DNA from: Pontederia crassipes | Taxonomy: Eukaryota; Streptophyta; Magnoliopsida; Commelinales; Pontederiaceae | Direction: 5' to 3' | Length of the DNA: 64,000 nt | Assembly: GCA_030549335.1 (NCBI GenBank) | Contig: CM060191.1 | Span: forward strand, 2,485,001-2,549,000 | Part shown: positions 12,353 to 24,000 of the stretch, piece by piece | How positions within the stretch are numbered: the first letter of the stretch is position 1 | How the letters are laid out: every line of letters begins with the position of its first letter | Notes under the pieces: model-generated | What the model saw: only the letters and a program-made list of their open reading frames with translations | Databases searched by the model: none | What the model was told of the DNA's origin: nothing | Made by a program: the position numbers and the translations under genes

Positions 12353-12525
12353 ACTCCGCCTATATTTTATAGCCGGTCCTAAGTCCGGATAAAGGAGGAG
12401 GATTGTGTTAGGCCCCGTAAAATCATGTCGAATCTTATGAACATGGATTAACGAATACGGAATGACGTCGTATGATCCATATAGTCGACCCCACCTAGTG
12501 GGATAAGGCTTTGTTGTTGTTATTG
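12353..12525 (+). mobile_element. Short internally deleted RTE LINE derivative (copy A)
   Basis: It starts with the LINE 5' end (ACTCCGCCTATATTTTATAG), continues through the leader and first ATGs to ACGAATA, then jumps directly to the LINE 3' end (CGGAATGACGTCG, then CCCCACCTAGTGGGATAAGG and a GTT tail). It is flanked by a perfect 20-bp target duplication, TATATATAATTTAATATTTA, at 12333-12352 and 12526-12545. The duplication fits the short form precisely, so it probably inserted as a short RNA copy. Confidence 0.9.
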
Positions 12526-12545
12526 TATATATAATTTAATATTTA

Positions 12546-12688
12546 CACCATCATACCTTTATTAATTATTATTCAATTTACGATGAATGGTGACTTAATT
12601 AATTGGACAAATTTTTATCCACCATCAATCATGAAATAGACGATGATTAATAGGAGTATAATAATCCAAGGGATAGCATAATCATTTT

Positions 12689-12760
<72 letters not shown>

Positions 12761-13500
12761 AGCATATATACAACTATCCACACTTCATAATGATAAGATT
12801 CTGAAAGCTAAGCAGACAAGTTTTAGGACAAAAGTAGAAATAAACATAACAATGAGAACTAGGTCCACAAATTTTGGGAAAAAAATATAGAGGTAAAACA
12901 TAATAATGCACCTCCAGTTGTAATTGGATAGCAAAATAAATTAACATATATCTCATAGTTTAACAAAGTTTAAGTAAAAAATCAAATATTTTATTTATTG
13001 TAAGGGATCTAAAATTTTCATTTTTTTGAGTGTAATAAAACAAACTCTTTCCAAATAATAGCAAGCGGTTTTGAACATTTATAGAAGTAGATAAAACTGT
13101 GATTTCCTTATGATACATATTTTGTTTCCTGGGCCCACAATCTTGTGGTGGTCATACATAAATCTAGCTCACTTTCTACACATTTGAATTTAATTTTCTA
13201 TTAAAAGATTTATCCTTTCATGAAATTTAAGATTAATTTGTTACCATATAAATAAAATTGTACATATTTCTCTTAGTTCCCTATATTATATTTTCCTTTT
13301 GCAAAGTTTCAAAAAGCATCCAAAGAATAATTTTAAAAAGTATTTATCATTTTCCCCAGATATATTAATAGAAAAAATCCTAAATTTTCCACTTCCACTG
13401 CTGATGGAAGAAAAAAAAAGGAAAAAAAGAGAAAAAAAAATAGCCAAAGTCCCAATAGTTGCAGTGGAAGCAAAACCCACCAGGCACCAACCAAACGCTG
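12546..13500. other. AT-rich intergenic with (AT)n tract
   Basis: A (AT)n microsatellite of about 64 bp at 12693-12756 is flanked by TTTTTTC and GAAAA arms, making a long palindrome. The rest is AT-rich 5' flank of the next gene. Confidence 0.6.
12693..12756. repeat. (AT)n microsatellite
   Basis: About 32 uninterrupted AT units. Confidence 0.95.
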
Positions 13501-13505
13501 CACAG

Positions 13506-13513
13506 TATTTATA
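13506..13513 (+). promoter_or_regulatory. Probable TATA box
   Basis: TATTTATA lies 77 bp before the ATG at 13590. A CT-rich leader follows, including a (TC)n run at about 13552-13579, a common plant 5' UTR layout. Confidence 0.55.
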
Positions 13514-13548
13514 CGACCCCCTTCCCCTTCTCCTCCGGCCGCTTCAGA

Positions 13549-13582
<34 letters not shown>

Positions 13583-13589
13583 ATTCCCC

Positions 13590-14550
13590 ATGGGATTCCT
13601 CCGGAAGATCGCTGGCTTACTCGGCATCGCGCGGGAGGACGACGCCCACGGGGACGGAGGCGCCGCCGCCGCCGCCGATACCGGTGCCGGTGCCGGAGAG
13701 GACGAGCACGGCGAGGCGGGCGGCACGCGCGGTGGTCCTGCGGTCAAAGGTTTCGGCGTCCAGATTCCCGTCGTCGTCGAGAGGCCCGTCCAAGGCCCCG
13801 TCGTCGTTCCCTGCGATCTCGGCGACCAGGGCGGCGTCCAGGTTACTGATTCTTCCACTGCCCCTCTTCCTTTTCCCTCGTTCGCTTACGAAGGCTCGTG
13901 GACTTCCGAGTTTGAGCAGCACGGATGATGTCAACTGAAGTTCTACTCGAATCTTGCTGTTGTGTTGCCTGTTCTGGAAGTACTGTAAATTGTAGATTTC
14001 CACGCATTTTAAAGCTAGGAATTATTAAGCAAGTCGTAGAGTTAGAAAAATTACTTGGGATCTGACAAGGTTCGCTCGGGATCGAGAAAAAAAGGCTAGT
14101 AGCACTAGATGAAAAATTAGCACTTTCTAACTTTGTAGGTGAGTTTGCGCATTACCGATAGCATGCATTCTGATTTCAGAATGATGATGGTAGTTGCAAC
14201 TGGGTCGAAACTATGTTACTGATTTTCTTGTTACAAAGTGTGCCAGTTCCATACGATTCTTGATTCTCGTCACTTGCTGGTATAGATCAGGTTAAAGCTT
14301 AGAGGCTCAGCTTCTAATAAAGGGAGATAGATGGACTAATATTCTTGAAAGATATTGTGTTTTTGGGTGCCTATAGACCCTTCTGACCTTGTCATGTTCC
14401 CCTTTGTGTGTTTAGGTTACCATGGTAAAATCTGCAGATTTTCATCTTTCCTTATACTTAAAATCTTTAAAAAGAAAAAGAAAACCTTGAAGGTAGTGAG
14501 TTGACGTTCTTGATTGAGATGGTGTATCTCGAATTAATTGTAACTAGTGT

Positions 14551-14604
<54 letters not shown>

Positions 14605-16920
14605 TGCTGGCAGCCTGAATGTGTTTTGAGGCTGATCTGTGGTTATTCTTCTTCCATGCTTCCCTTGTCTCGAGAGTTGAATCATTTCTTAGGAGGACAT
14701 TTCTCTTTTCCATTCAATAAAACTTCTTTTCTTTCGTTTTTCCGTTTTCTGTTTCTCTGTCATGCGGGATAAAGATAATATCTTGCTACTGTCCTAACAT
14801 GTCTTTCCATATGCTCAATACTATCATAGGTTTATAGACAAAAGTGGTGAAATATAATTTCCACTAACCCATTAGCCGCTAAGTAGAATAGATAACTTCT
14901 GAACTTGGTGACTCTTGATTGAATCCCCTGATCGGCATGCACCTATGAGCACTTGTCCAATTTATTACCTTGACTTTTCAACTTGGTGCCATCCAATAAA
15001 ACCAACTAGCTAAACCAAGCACCCAAAGGTAATAATAAACACAGAGCCTCCTCAAAAAAAAAAAAAAACACAGAGCTTAAAGAAAGAATAGACACCTAAA
15101 GGTAATAATCAACAATTCAACACAGCAGCAGCAGCTTAAAGAAAGAAACAAAATAGGCACCCACAGCTAATAATATACACAGTTCAGAGTAAGTGTGTAC
15201 CGTGAACCAACTCCATCTATGCCTCCTGTCAAGTTAACAAATAGTCTGATAGAAAATAGTGTGCTGGCGCTAGACAAACTGACTATCCAATCAATTATTT
15301 AGGCAGACATGGATAAATAATTACATAGTAGAATATGAATGCACTATGTCTCGTCAAATAACCTAGATGTTGATCCTAAATGCCGTACTGCACATGTCTA
15401 GACCTCAACTACAATGACAGATGGATAAAACTTGCGTGTTGCTTACCAGGAATAAAGGGGAATAGAACAGTTGATACCACCTGCTTGCTTAGGATGATAG
15501 ATTTGGAGGAGGAAGCAATTCTCAAATGCTGTTTTCTTTCAGAATGGGGTGTTTTAGAAATAGAGAACAACAGGTTCTTGACAAAAAAGAGCGAAATGTA
15601 ACTCATTCTATTAACAAGCGTTTAGACTTGATTTACTTTTGCCTGAGAATTGCACAAGAAAAGATAACTCATTCTATTAAAAATCATTTCCGCTCAAATA
15701 TTGGAGTGAGTTGCATTCCTCTTATAGATCACAAGAATAAGTTCCAGGAAGCATCTTTGACTTAGTTTATCCCATTGAAATTCCTGCAAGAGACCTCTAA
15801 ATGGGATTCCAGGGAGTGTCTTTGCTAAATGGGTAGACATCTTTACATTCAATTCCATGAAGTGAGCTCTTTTTTCAGGCTTGAGTAAGTTTAGTCCCAA
15901 TTCCCAATTACCCTTTATATTATTTTTTGAGAGAATACCCTTTATGTTATTGGACGAAGAAAGAATTTCGTTCTTGAAATTTCTTTTGGGGGCAAAGAAC
16001 TCTTCTTTTCATTTGTTGCGTTTCTTTCACAGGAGCACCTGTTGCATCCATGTATTACATCTCGGAAACAAATGTCTGTATTTCTTAAAGCTGGCTATCT
16101 TCCTTAAGAGAAACGTTGGTACTAAGAATCTTACTTCAATGATGATGAATCTTTATGTAGAGCCAGGAATGACAAGGAGCGATCAAAACTTTTTCCTGTT
16201 GGTTGTTACTATGATATAATGATTATGACATCTATTCTATCCTCCCTAAAAAAAATAAATCAATATGTCAAGTCTCTCTGTTGAGACTTGAGATTATAGT
16301 TTATGGCTATGATTAAGGGTCTGATTGCATTATGAACAGAAGTCTATTAACATTATTTTCTCTGCTTATCTTTAATTTCCTTGATTGCGATTGGGATACT
16401 AGATTGGAGTTTCTTCTATATATGAACACGCACCCTTTGGCCCAAGTAATGTTCTTTTTTCCTTATTAGTATTAGTATTCTTTGGGTTATGACATCTATA
16501 AAAAATATTCTTATGTTTGCTTGTTTGGGGTAAGTTCCTTCACTTTGTCAAACATTTTAGGCTGTAGTGCAGTGCAAGATGTCTACCCCACTAAAGTATA
16601 TGATTATGACATCTCTTATTTATTTGTCTAAAGCAAACGAACAAAAATTACTAATGTTCCCTTTGTCCATCCAGGGTTTCAAATGGTACACAAGAAGTCT
16701 CCGAATTGACGATGACGGGGATGTAGCTGACGAGTTCTTGGATGAAGTAGTGACCACGGAAGACGAACTCCCCACTACCACTGACCAGGCAGCGTTCCCT
16801 AAATTTCAGGTCAAGTACAAGACCCGCCCAACTGCAATGGCGATGAAGAAACAAATTTTTGCCGCCAATGGCAACATATTGCACAATTTGGAGTACCAGG
16901 GAAGAATGATGTTGGCATAG
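13590..16920 (+). CDS. Small conserved plant protein, unknown function (2 exons)
   Basis: Exon 1 is 13590-13841 (84 codons) and exon 2 is 16675-16920 (81 codons plus TAG), giving 165 aa. The donor is CCAG/GTTACT and the acceptor is CATCCAG/GGTTTC; the join is in phase and gives VQ-GFKWYTRSLRIDDDG. The N-terminus MGFLRKIAGLLG is amphipathic. A Gly/Ala/acidic low-complexity stretch follows (about residues 18-48), then GFGVQIPVVVERP. The C-terminal half has the conserved-looking motif DGDVADEFLDEV and ends in a basic stretch, MAMKKQIFAANG. I recall a small plant-only family with this motif order but no assigned function. Exon 1 is strongly GC-rich and exon 2 is not. The intron is 2.8 kb and holds a (TA)n tract and degenerate repeats. 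The first ATG after the TATA box and CT-rich leader was chosen. Confidence 0.8.
14553..14601. repeat. (TA)n microsatellite in intron
   Basis: About 24 TA units inside the intron of the 13590-16920 gene. Confidence 0.95.
14995..15190 (+). repeat. Degenerate tandem repeat in intron
   Basis: Roughly three units contain AAGGTAATAATnnAC, CACAGAGC and CTTAAAGAAAGAA, with an A15 run and CAGCAGCAG between them. It is intronic and shows no sign of function. Confidence 0.6.
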
Positions 16921-17377
16921 TATCTGTCTAGGAATTCTACTTACAAAATACGAATCAAAACTTTGTAATGACGATGATACATTAATGTGATAGAAAAACC
17001 TGGGTTCATCAAGTGTCACTTTAGTATTCAGCAGCTTGATATTGGTTGTCATGCAAGCAGATTAAATTTTGACGATTGATTGCTCTATGATTTTCTCCAC
17101 TGAGCTCCACCTTGTCATGCATTAGAGCTCTACGATTGATATTGATTTCTTACCGAGGTCGCACTGGTCATTTGTTGTTGGCTGCGTGACATCTTCCTTT
17201 CTGTCTGTGTTCTTTGAAAGGGCCAAGCAGGATCAACCACTTGCCAAGAAATTACAAACGAATGGTTTCGTAAAGTGTACTTTATCTAATTGTGTAACAA
17301 AAAATGACATAGGAAATGTTCGTAGCAAATATAACTTTTTCTACTGAAAAAAAGTGTTTCGCTCCAATTATATTTGA
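16921..17377. other. 3' flank / intergenic
   Basis: Likely 3' UTR of the preceding gene followed by AT-rich sequence up to the LINE target duplication. No further gene. Confidence 0.5.
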
Positions 17378-17393
17378 TCTGTAAAATTCTTTC

Positions 17394-20300
17394 AACAACA
17401 ACAACAACAACAAAGCCTTATCCCACTAGGTGGGGTCGGCTACATGGATCATACGACGCCATTCCGCTCTATTAGTAACCAAGCTTTTCGGTATATTATT
17501 CACCAATAGATCTTGCTCTATTAGTTCGCCAAGTGTCCGCCTTGGCCTCCCTCTCCCTCTTTTAATCGGACTCCAGATTATTTGATCTACTCTTCTTACT
17601 GGCGCATCTAATGGTCTTCTCTGAACATGACCAAACCATCTCAAACGATTCTCTACCATTTTCTCACTAATAGGAGCCACTCCGACTCGTTCACGTATAT
17701 GGTCATTCCTAATCTTATCTAATCTTGTATGACCACACATCCATCTCAACATCCTCATTTCGGCTACCCCCACTTTACGTTCATGTTGTCCCTTCATAGC
17801 CCAACATTCACTACCATATAACACTGCTGGCCTTATAGCAGTACGATAGAATTTTCCTTTAACTTTATTGGGTATTTTTCTATCACAAAGAACTCCAGTG
17901 GCTTTCCTCCACTTACACCAACCAGCTTGAATTCTATGATTAACATCGTCATCAATCTCACCATCTTGTCTTACAATTGATCCTAAATATTTAAACTTTG
18001 TCACTTGGGGAATTATATCCTCCCCTAACCTAACTTTCAAATCGTCTCTAAGTTGTTTATTTGTGAAATTGCTATGCATATATTCTGTTTTATTCCTACT
18101 TAAACGAAAACCCTTTGACTCCAACGTATTTCTCCATATTTCCAATTTTGTATTAATCTCTTCTCTTGAATCCGCTAAAAGTACTATATCATCCGCAAAT
18201 AGCATGCACTTAGGTACCTCCTCTGTGATACTCTCGGTTATAGCATCGATAACTAAGTTAAATAGATACGGGCTTAAAGCTGATCCTTGATGTAGGCCAA
18301 TTCCTATAGGAAATTCATTTGTCTCACCTCCGGGTGTCCTAACCCTAGTCAATGCCCCATCGTACATATCTTGTATTACCTTAATGTAGGCAACATTCAC
18401 CCTCTTCTTTTGCAAGGCTTTCCAAAGTACATCCCTTGGTACCCGATCATACGCCTTCTCTAAGTCAATGAAAGCCATATGTAAGTCTCTTCTCCTACTT
18501 CGATACTTCTCCATCATCCCCCTTAGTAAATAAATCGCCTCTGTAGTGGATCTTCCTGGCATGAACCCAAATTGTCTCTCAGAAATACTAGTCTCCATTC
18601 TCAATCTATGCTCAATCACTTTTTCCCATAATTTCATAGTGTGACTCATAAGTTTAATCCCTCTATAATTTGCACAATTCTGAATATCCCCTTTATTTTT
18701 GTAAATAGGAACTAATGTACTTAATCTCCAATCATCAGGCATCTTTTTCGACCGTAAAATCTCATTAAATAGTTTACATAACCACAACACACCTTTTTCT
18801 CCTAAACATTTCCAAACTTCAATCGGTATACCATCCGGACCAACGGCTTTACCATTCTCCATTTTCTTAAGAGCTTCGCTAACCTCCGAGACTCTAATTC
18901 TACGATAAAATGACCTATTAAGCTCACATTCGCTAACTGTCAAGTCCTCCAAATCACAACGAGAACCTTCACATCCATCATTAAATAGCTTATAGAAATA
19001 CTCTTCCCATCTGTTCTTAATATCTCCTTCAGTAACTAAAACCTTGCCAACTTCATTTTTTATGCATCTTACTTGATCCAAATCTCTCGACTCCTTCTCT
19101 TTATTCCTTGCAATCTTGTAAATCCTTTGTTCACCCGCCTTTGTCCCTAACTCCTTATAAAACCCCTCATATGCTTTAGCACGAGCATCACTAACTGCCT
19201 TCTTAGCCTCCCTTTTCGCCAAACGATACTTTTCCCAATTGTCAGAACTATTGTCCAAGTGTATCGCCTTAAAACAATTCTTCTTATTACGCACCTTTTC
19301 TTGGACCTCCTCATTCCACCACCAAGTCTCCTTATCTCGTGGTCCAAAACCTTTTGATTCTCCTAAAATGGCTTTAGCAACCATTTCAACCTTTTTTGCC
19401 ACATTCTTCCACATGATACTAGCATCTCCTTCTAACTCCCACACACTTTCCTCTAATAACTTACTTCTAAAAGTCTCTCGCTTCTCCCCCTTTAACTGCC
19501 ACCACTTGATCTTTCGATCAAAAACTGTTCGGGATTTTGGTTTTATACATTTTATTTGCATATCAAGAACTAACAATCTATGTTGTGTAGTCACTCCATG
19601 CCCAGGAATTACTTTGCAATTAGTGCAACGTCTTTTATCAGTATTTCTTATCAAGAAAAAATCGATTTGAGACCTATGAGTTCCACTTTTGTATGTGATT
19701 AAATGTTCCTCTCTCTTCCTAAAACAAGTGTTGATAATCTTAAGGTCGTATGCTAAAGAAAAATCAATAATAGTTTGTCCTTCCTCATTCAACTCCCCAA
19801 AACCAAAACCACCATGAACCCTTGCATGTGGTCCTGCCTCTTTACCAACATGTCCATTAAGGTCTCCCCCAATATAAACTTTCTCGGTTGTTGGTATACT
19901 TTCAATCAAACCCTCCATATCTGCCCAAAACTTCTCCTTGAGATGTGATTCTGCTCCTACTTGGGGTGCATATGCACTAATAATGTTCATAGTCTCCTTT
20001 CCAACAATTACTTTCACGGATATGATTCGATCCTCAATCCTTTTAACTTCCACAACATTCTTCCTCCATTCTGCATCCGCGATAATACCAACACCATTCC
20101 TTCCATTTACCTTACCTGTGTACCAAAGTTTGGAACCATTTAACCTAATCTCTTTACTTCCCTCTCCTACCCATCTAGTTTCTTGCAAGCATAAGATACT
20201 AATCTTACGCTGGTCCATTACTTGTGCCACCTCGAGGCGCTTCCCATTCAACGTCCCAATGTTCCAAGAACCTAATCTGACCTTAGTCTCATGAACTAGC

Positions 20301-20567
20301 TTCTTTAACCGCATCCGTCCATTAGAGTGCGGTAGCCCTTGCTCATTTAACACTGCATTCAGGCGAGGATGCAGCGGCTCTTGCTCTCTTATCACTGTAC
20401 CCGAGCTGTACAGCGCGTTACTTACGGGTAACGACCTAGCATTAACACAATATATTCGTTGATCCATGTTCATAAGATTCGACATGATTTTATGTTGACT
20501 GTCGGGGCCTAACACAACCCTCCTCCTTTATCCGGGCTTGGGACCGGCTATAAAATATAGGCGGAGT
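17394..20567 (-). mobile_element. Full-length RTE-clade LINE (minus copy)
   Basis: A 3174-bp non-LTR retrotransposon on the minus strand. It is flanked by a perfect 16-bp target duplication, TCTGTAAAATTCTTTC, at 17378-17393 and 20568-20583. The 5' end is ACTCCGCCTATATTTTATAG, and the 3' end is the GGGATAAGGCTTTGTTG type with a TTG-repeat tail, the simple-repeat 3' end expected of RTE rather than a poly(A). The single ORF is intact. It differs from the copy at 38859-42051 by about 1 percent, so both are young. Confidence 0.95.
17426..20485 (-). CDS. LINE ORF: APE endonuclease plus reverse transcriptase
   Basis: The ORF runs from ATG at 20485 to TAG at 17426 and codes for 1019 aa; an open reading extends 10 codons further upstream without an ATG. 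The N-terminal third is an apurinic-like endonuclease (KVRLGSWNIGTLNG, LCLQETRWVGEG, YIGGDLNGHVG, SQIDFFLIR) that nicks target DNA. The central domain is a reverse transcriptase (GPDGIPIEVWKCLGEKG, FGFMPGRSTTEAI, IDLEKAYDRVPR, LHQGSALSPYLF) with the catalytic FADD (LFADDIVLLADS). The C-terminal region contains LYGSECWAMKG and RLRWFGHVQRRP, usual in plant RTE proteins. No frame-breaking change is visible. The stop codon lies within the conserved 3' tail. Confidence 0.95.
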   Translation of the reverse strand: MSNLMNMDQRIYCVNARSLPVSNALYSSGTVIREQEPLHPRLNAVLNEQGLPHSNGRMRLKKLVHETKVRLGSWNIGTLNGKRLEVAQVMDQRKISILCLQETRWVGEGSKEIRLNGSKLWYTGKVNGRNGVGIIADAEWRKNVVEVKRIEDRIISVKVIVGKETMNIISAYAPQVGAESHLKEKFWADMEGLIESIPTTEKVYIGGDLNGHVGKEAGPHARVHGGFGFGELNEEGQTIIDFSLAYDLKIINTCFRKREEHLITYKSGTHRSQIDFFLIRNTDKRRCTNCKVIPGHGVTTQHRLLVLDMQIKCIKPKSRTVFDRKIKWWQLKGEKRETFRSKLLEESVWELEGDASIMWKNVAKKVEMVAKAILGESKGFGPRDKETWWWNEEVQEKVRNKKNCFKAIHLDNSSDNWEKYRLAKREAKKAVSDARAKAYEGFYKELGTKAGEQRIYKIARNKEKESRDLDQVRCIKNEVGKVLVTEGDIKNRWEEYFYKLFNDGCEGSRCDLEDLTVSECELNRSFYRRIRVSEVSEALKKMENGKAVGPDGIPIEVWKCLGEKGVLWLCKLFNEILRSKKMPDDWRLSTLVPIYKNKGDIQNCANYRGIKLMSHTMKLWEKVIEHRLRMETSISERQFGFMPGRSTTEAIYLLRGMMEKYRSRRRDLHMAFIDLEKAYDRVPRDVLWKALQKKRVNVAYIKVIQDMYDGALTRVRTPGGETNEFPIGIGLHQGSALSPYLFNLVIDAITESITEEVPKCMLFADDIVLLADSREEINTKLEIWRNTLESKGFRLSRNKTEYMHSNFTNKQLRDDLKVRLGEDIIPQVTKFKYLGSIVRQDGEIDDDVNHRIQAGWCKWRKATGVLCDRKIPNKVKGKFYRTAIRPAVLYGSECWAMKGQHERKVGVAEMRMLRWMCGHTRLDKIRNDHIRERVGVAPISEKMVENRLRWFGHVQRRPLDAPVRRVDQIIWSPIKRGRGRPRRTLGELIEQDLLVNNIPKSLVTNRAEWRRMIHVADPT

Positions 20568-20583
20568 TCTGTAAAATTCTTTC

Positions 20584-21057
20584 GTTAATTGAAAATTTTC
20601 TTAGTTGTTAAGAGCATGGGAAAATTATGAAAATTCAATAAAATACAAAAGAATATGAACCAAACTCAAATCGGTTGATTAAAAAAACATAAAACTTTCC
20701 ATGCAATACCTTCGGATACGTGGCAACATGTCAAGCCCATCTGTCATGAATCCATTTCCGGAATTATGCTACCTAGAATACCCGAATAGCTACGAGGAAC
20801 CCAAAATGTCATATAACAAGAATCCTTAATCTAACGCCAGTCGACTACAGAGGACGAAGAACAAGAATGCAAGGGAAAAAGCTCTATTTCTCGGAATGTT
20901 CAAATGCAACTATTTACAGATAAGTTAAATCAGTGATCACATAGAATTCATGTCATTCCCTCACACTAACGAGACTTGAGCTTATGATGGGACTCAGCTC
21001 TTTGAACTGCAAATGAAAACAAGGGCTGGCCCTGTTGCCAACCGAATGGCAATTTGA
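20584..21057. other. Intergenic / EYA 3' UTR
   Basis: AT-rich. The part next to 21058 is likely the 3' UTR of the minus-strand EYA gene. Confidence 0.5.
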
Positions 21058-24000
21058 TCATTCCTCATCCTTATCATTCGCACCATCATACACGATGCTG
21101 ATGTAACTCTGGAGCATTTTTATAGTGAGACCTGGAAACCTGTGAGAACTGTTAGGTTGCAAATCAATCTTGACGAACGGCCACATCATTGTCTCTGCAG
21201 CTTTACATTCTTCTGTTCCATCTCCAATCACACAGAATTGAACATTTGGACCACTAAAGCGTTCCTTGATCCATGAGAAGCACTGGAGCTTTCCGACATC
21301 CCATGAGCTGTAAACTGAAACATGGAGGATATATAAGTTTTATGGAGAGTTAACAGTTAAAGTATGATAACATTTGATTTGTTTCTGAGTCCTCTTCTTC
21401 ATAGGAAATTCTAGATTGTACTGAATGTACTTCAGATCCCCATGACATCTCTTTCATATTCAACTAAATGAATCCTCTTCAACTAAATAAACAAGTTTCC
21501 TTGAAATTGAATTTAGCTCTTAAGGTTCGGAGAGGATGAAAGAATTTATAAAGCAAAATATATTGCTAGAAACTTGCTGTATATCACGATAAGTGCAATT
21601 CAAGAGAAAAAAAAACTAAGAAAGCTAAATAATTGAAGTACAAACCATTATGAGCTGAGATAACATCATCCAACCGATAGAGCAAACACTTGACAAGACT
21701 TGGAACAAGGGATCCTGAAGTAACCAAGATGTTTATGTCTTGGCATCTTGTGGTGATGCAGTCAGATGTTTCAGATAAAAGAGACTTGGCCTTTGAATCA
21801 TTTTCTCTACCCAACACTTGTTTCAACAGAGCATGGCCTAAAAAAGAACAGACAAAGTCCAAAGCAACAAAATACCATGAGCTTTGCACCTCTACCACAA
21901 ATTTGAACTAAAATGGGAAAAAGATTAATAGTGCAGTCCACAGAAGGAACCTAAGATCTTCTCAAATAAATAAATAAATAAAAGAAACCTCATAACAATG
22001 ATGAGATCATATATAACTTGAAAATGTGGAGAAAAGTTGACAGTTTAGCAGAGATACCATTTGAATATCATATTTCTGTGCAGACAATAAACATAAGTAC
22101 GGAAGAGCTAGCATCAGACAATTTTCAAATCACTTGAGCAATAAATTCTTGTTGAGCATGGAAAAGACAAAGGGGAACATCAAGAAACTATTTCAAGAAA
22201 TGAGAAAGCCGCTATAGTATAATTTGCATGAATATATTGATTTAACACGACTAGCTGACAAAAAGAACAAGGACAACAAGATTTTAATTATGGTTTTACT
22301 ATCCTTTTTATGTAGTAAGTCATAGTAGTTCTCTTTGTTGATAAACACTTATTTTAAGCTGTTGGACTTTAATGTGAATATAAACCCATGCTACGCCCAT
22401 TTGAAAATAGCTTTGACGAATGATTTAGATATTTTGTTCTAGCTTAGTCCTATTCTAGGTTAGTTAATTTGGAATAAAGATTTACTTCTCTATTTAAATT
22501 GGGACTGAGGATTGTGTGGACCCAACGCAGGTCCACACATGTGGACTATCGTTGATTTACAGATATATGATAGTCCTAAATTTATTATAAATTCATCTTA
22601 AAAGTTATTTATCAAGGTATGTGAATCCATTTTGGGTCCACATATTCCTTATTTCCATTTACATTTTATTTGTTAAATATCAGTGGGCTGACTAGCTTTC
22701 TAGCTGAAAAGTATTTGGCGAACCAAGTAATTAAGTTAAAAGGTAATCATATATGTACGTGTGTGTGTTTGCATATATGTATAAAGAGAACAACTTTTAT
22801 ATTGATTATATCATCACATGAAAAATTTTCTTCTCTATAAGGGAAGTACTTTGGAAAGCCTTGCAAAAGAAGAGGGTGAGTGTTGCCTACATTAAGGTAA
22901 TACAAGATATGTACGATGAGACATTGACTAGAGTTAGGACACCCGGAGGTGAGACAAATGAATTTCCTATAGGAATTGGCCTACATCAAGGATCAGCTTT
23001 AAGCCCGTATCTATTTAACTTAGTTATCGATGCTATAACCGAGAGTATCACAGAGGAGGTACTTAAGTGCATGCTATTTGCGGATGATATAGTACTTTTA
23101 GCGGATTCAAGAGAAGAGATTAATACAAAATTGGAAATATGGAAAAATACGTTGGAGTCAAAGGGTTTTCGTTTAAGTAGGAATAAAACAGAATATATGC
23201 ATATCAATTTCACAAATAAACAACTTAGAAACGATTTGAAAGTTAGGCTAGGGGAGGATATAATTCCTCAAGTGACAAAGTTTAAATATTTATGATCAAT
23301 TGTAAGACAAGATGGTGATATTGATGACGATGTTAATCATAGAATTCAAGCTGATTGGTGTAAGTGGAGGAAAGCCACTGGAGTTCTTTGTGATAGAAAA
23401 GTACCCAATAAAGTTAAAGGAAAATTCTATCGTACTGCTATAAGGCCAACAGTGTTATATGGTAGTGAATGTTGGGCTATGAAGGGACAACATGAACGTA
23501 AAGTGAGGGTAGCCGAAATGAGGATGTTGAGATGGATGTGTGGTCATACAAGATTAGATAAGATTAGGAATGACCATATACGTGAACGAGTCGGAGTGGC
23601 TCCTATTAGTGAGAAAATGGTAGAGAATCGTTTGAGATGGTTTGGTCATGTTCAGAGAAGACCATTAGATGCGCTAGGAAGAAGAGTAGATCAAATAATC
23701 TGGAGTCCGATTAAAAGAGGGAGAGGGAGGCCAAGGCGGACACTTGGCGAACTAATAGAGCAAGATCTATTGGTGAATAAAATACCGAAAGGTTTGATTA
23801 CTAATAGAGCGGAATGACGTCGTATGATCCATGTAGCCGACCCCACCTAGTGGGATAAGGCTTTGTTGTTGTTGTTGTTGTGTTGTTTGTTGTATAAAAT
23901 ATTGAGCAACTTTTTTTTTTTGAAGGGGCACAATGATAAAGGAGGAGGGTTGTGTTAGGCCCCGACAGCCAGCGTAAAACCCTGTCGAATTTCATAAACA

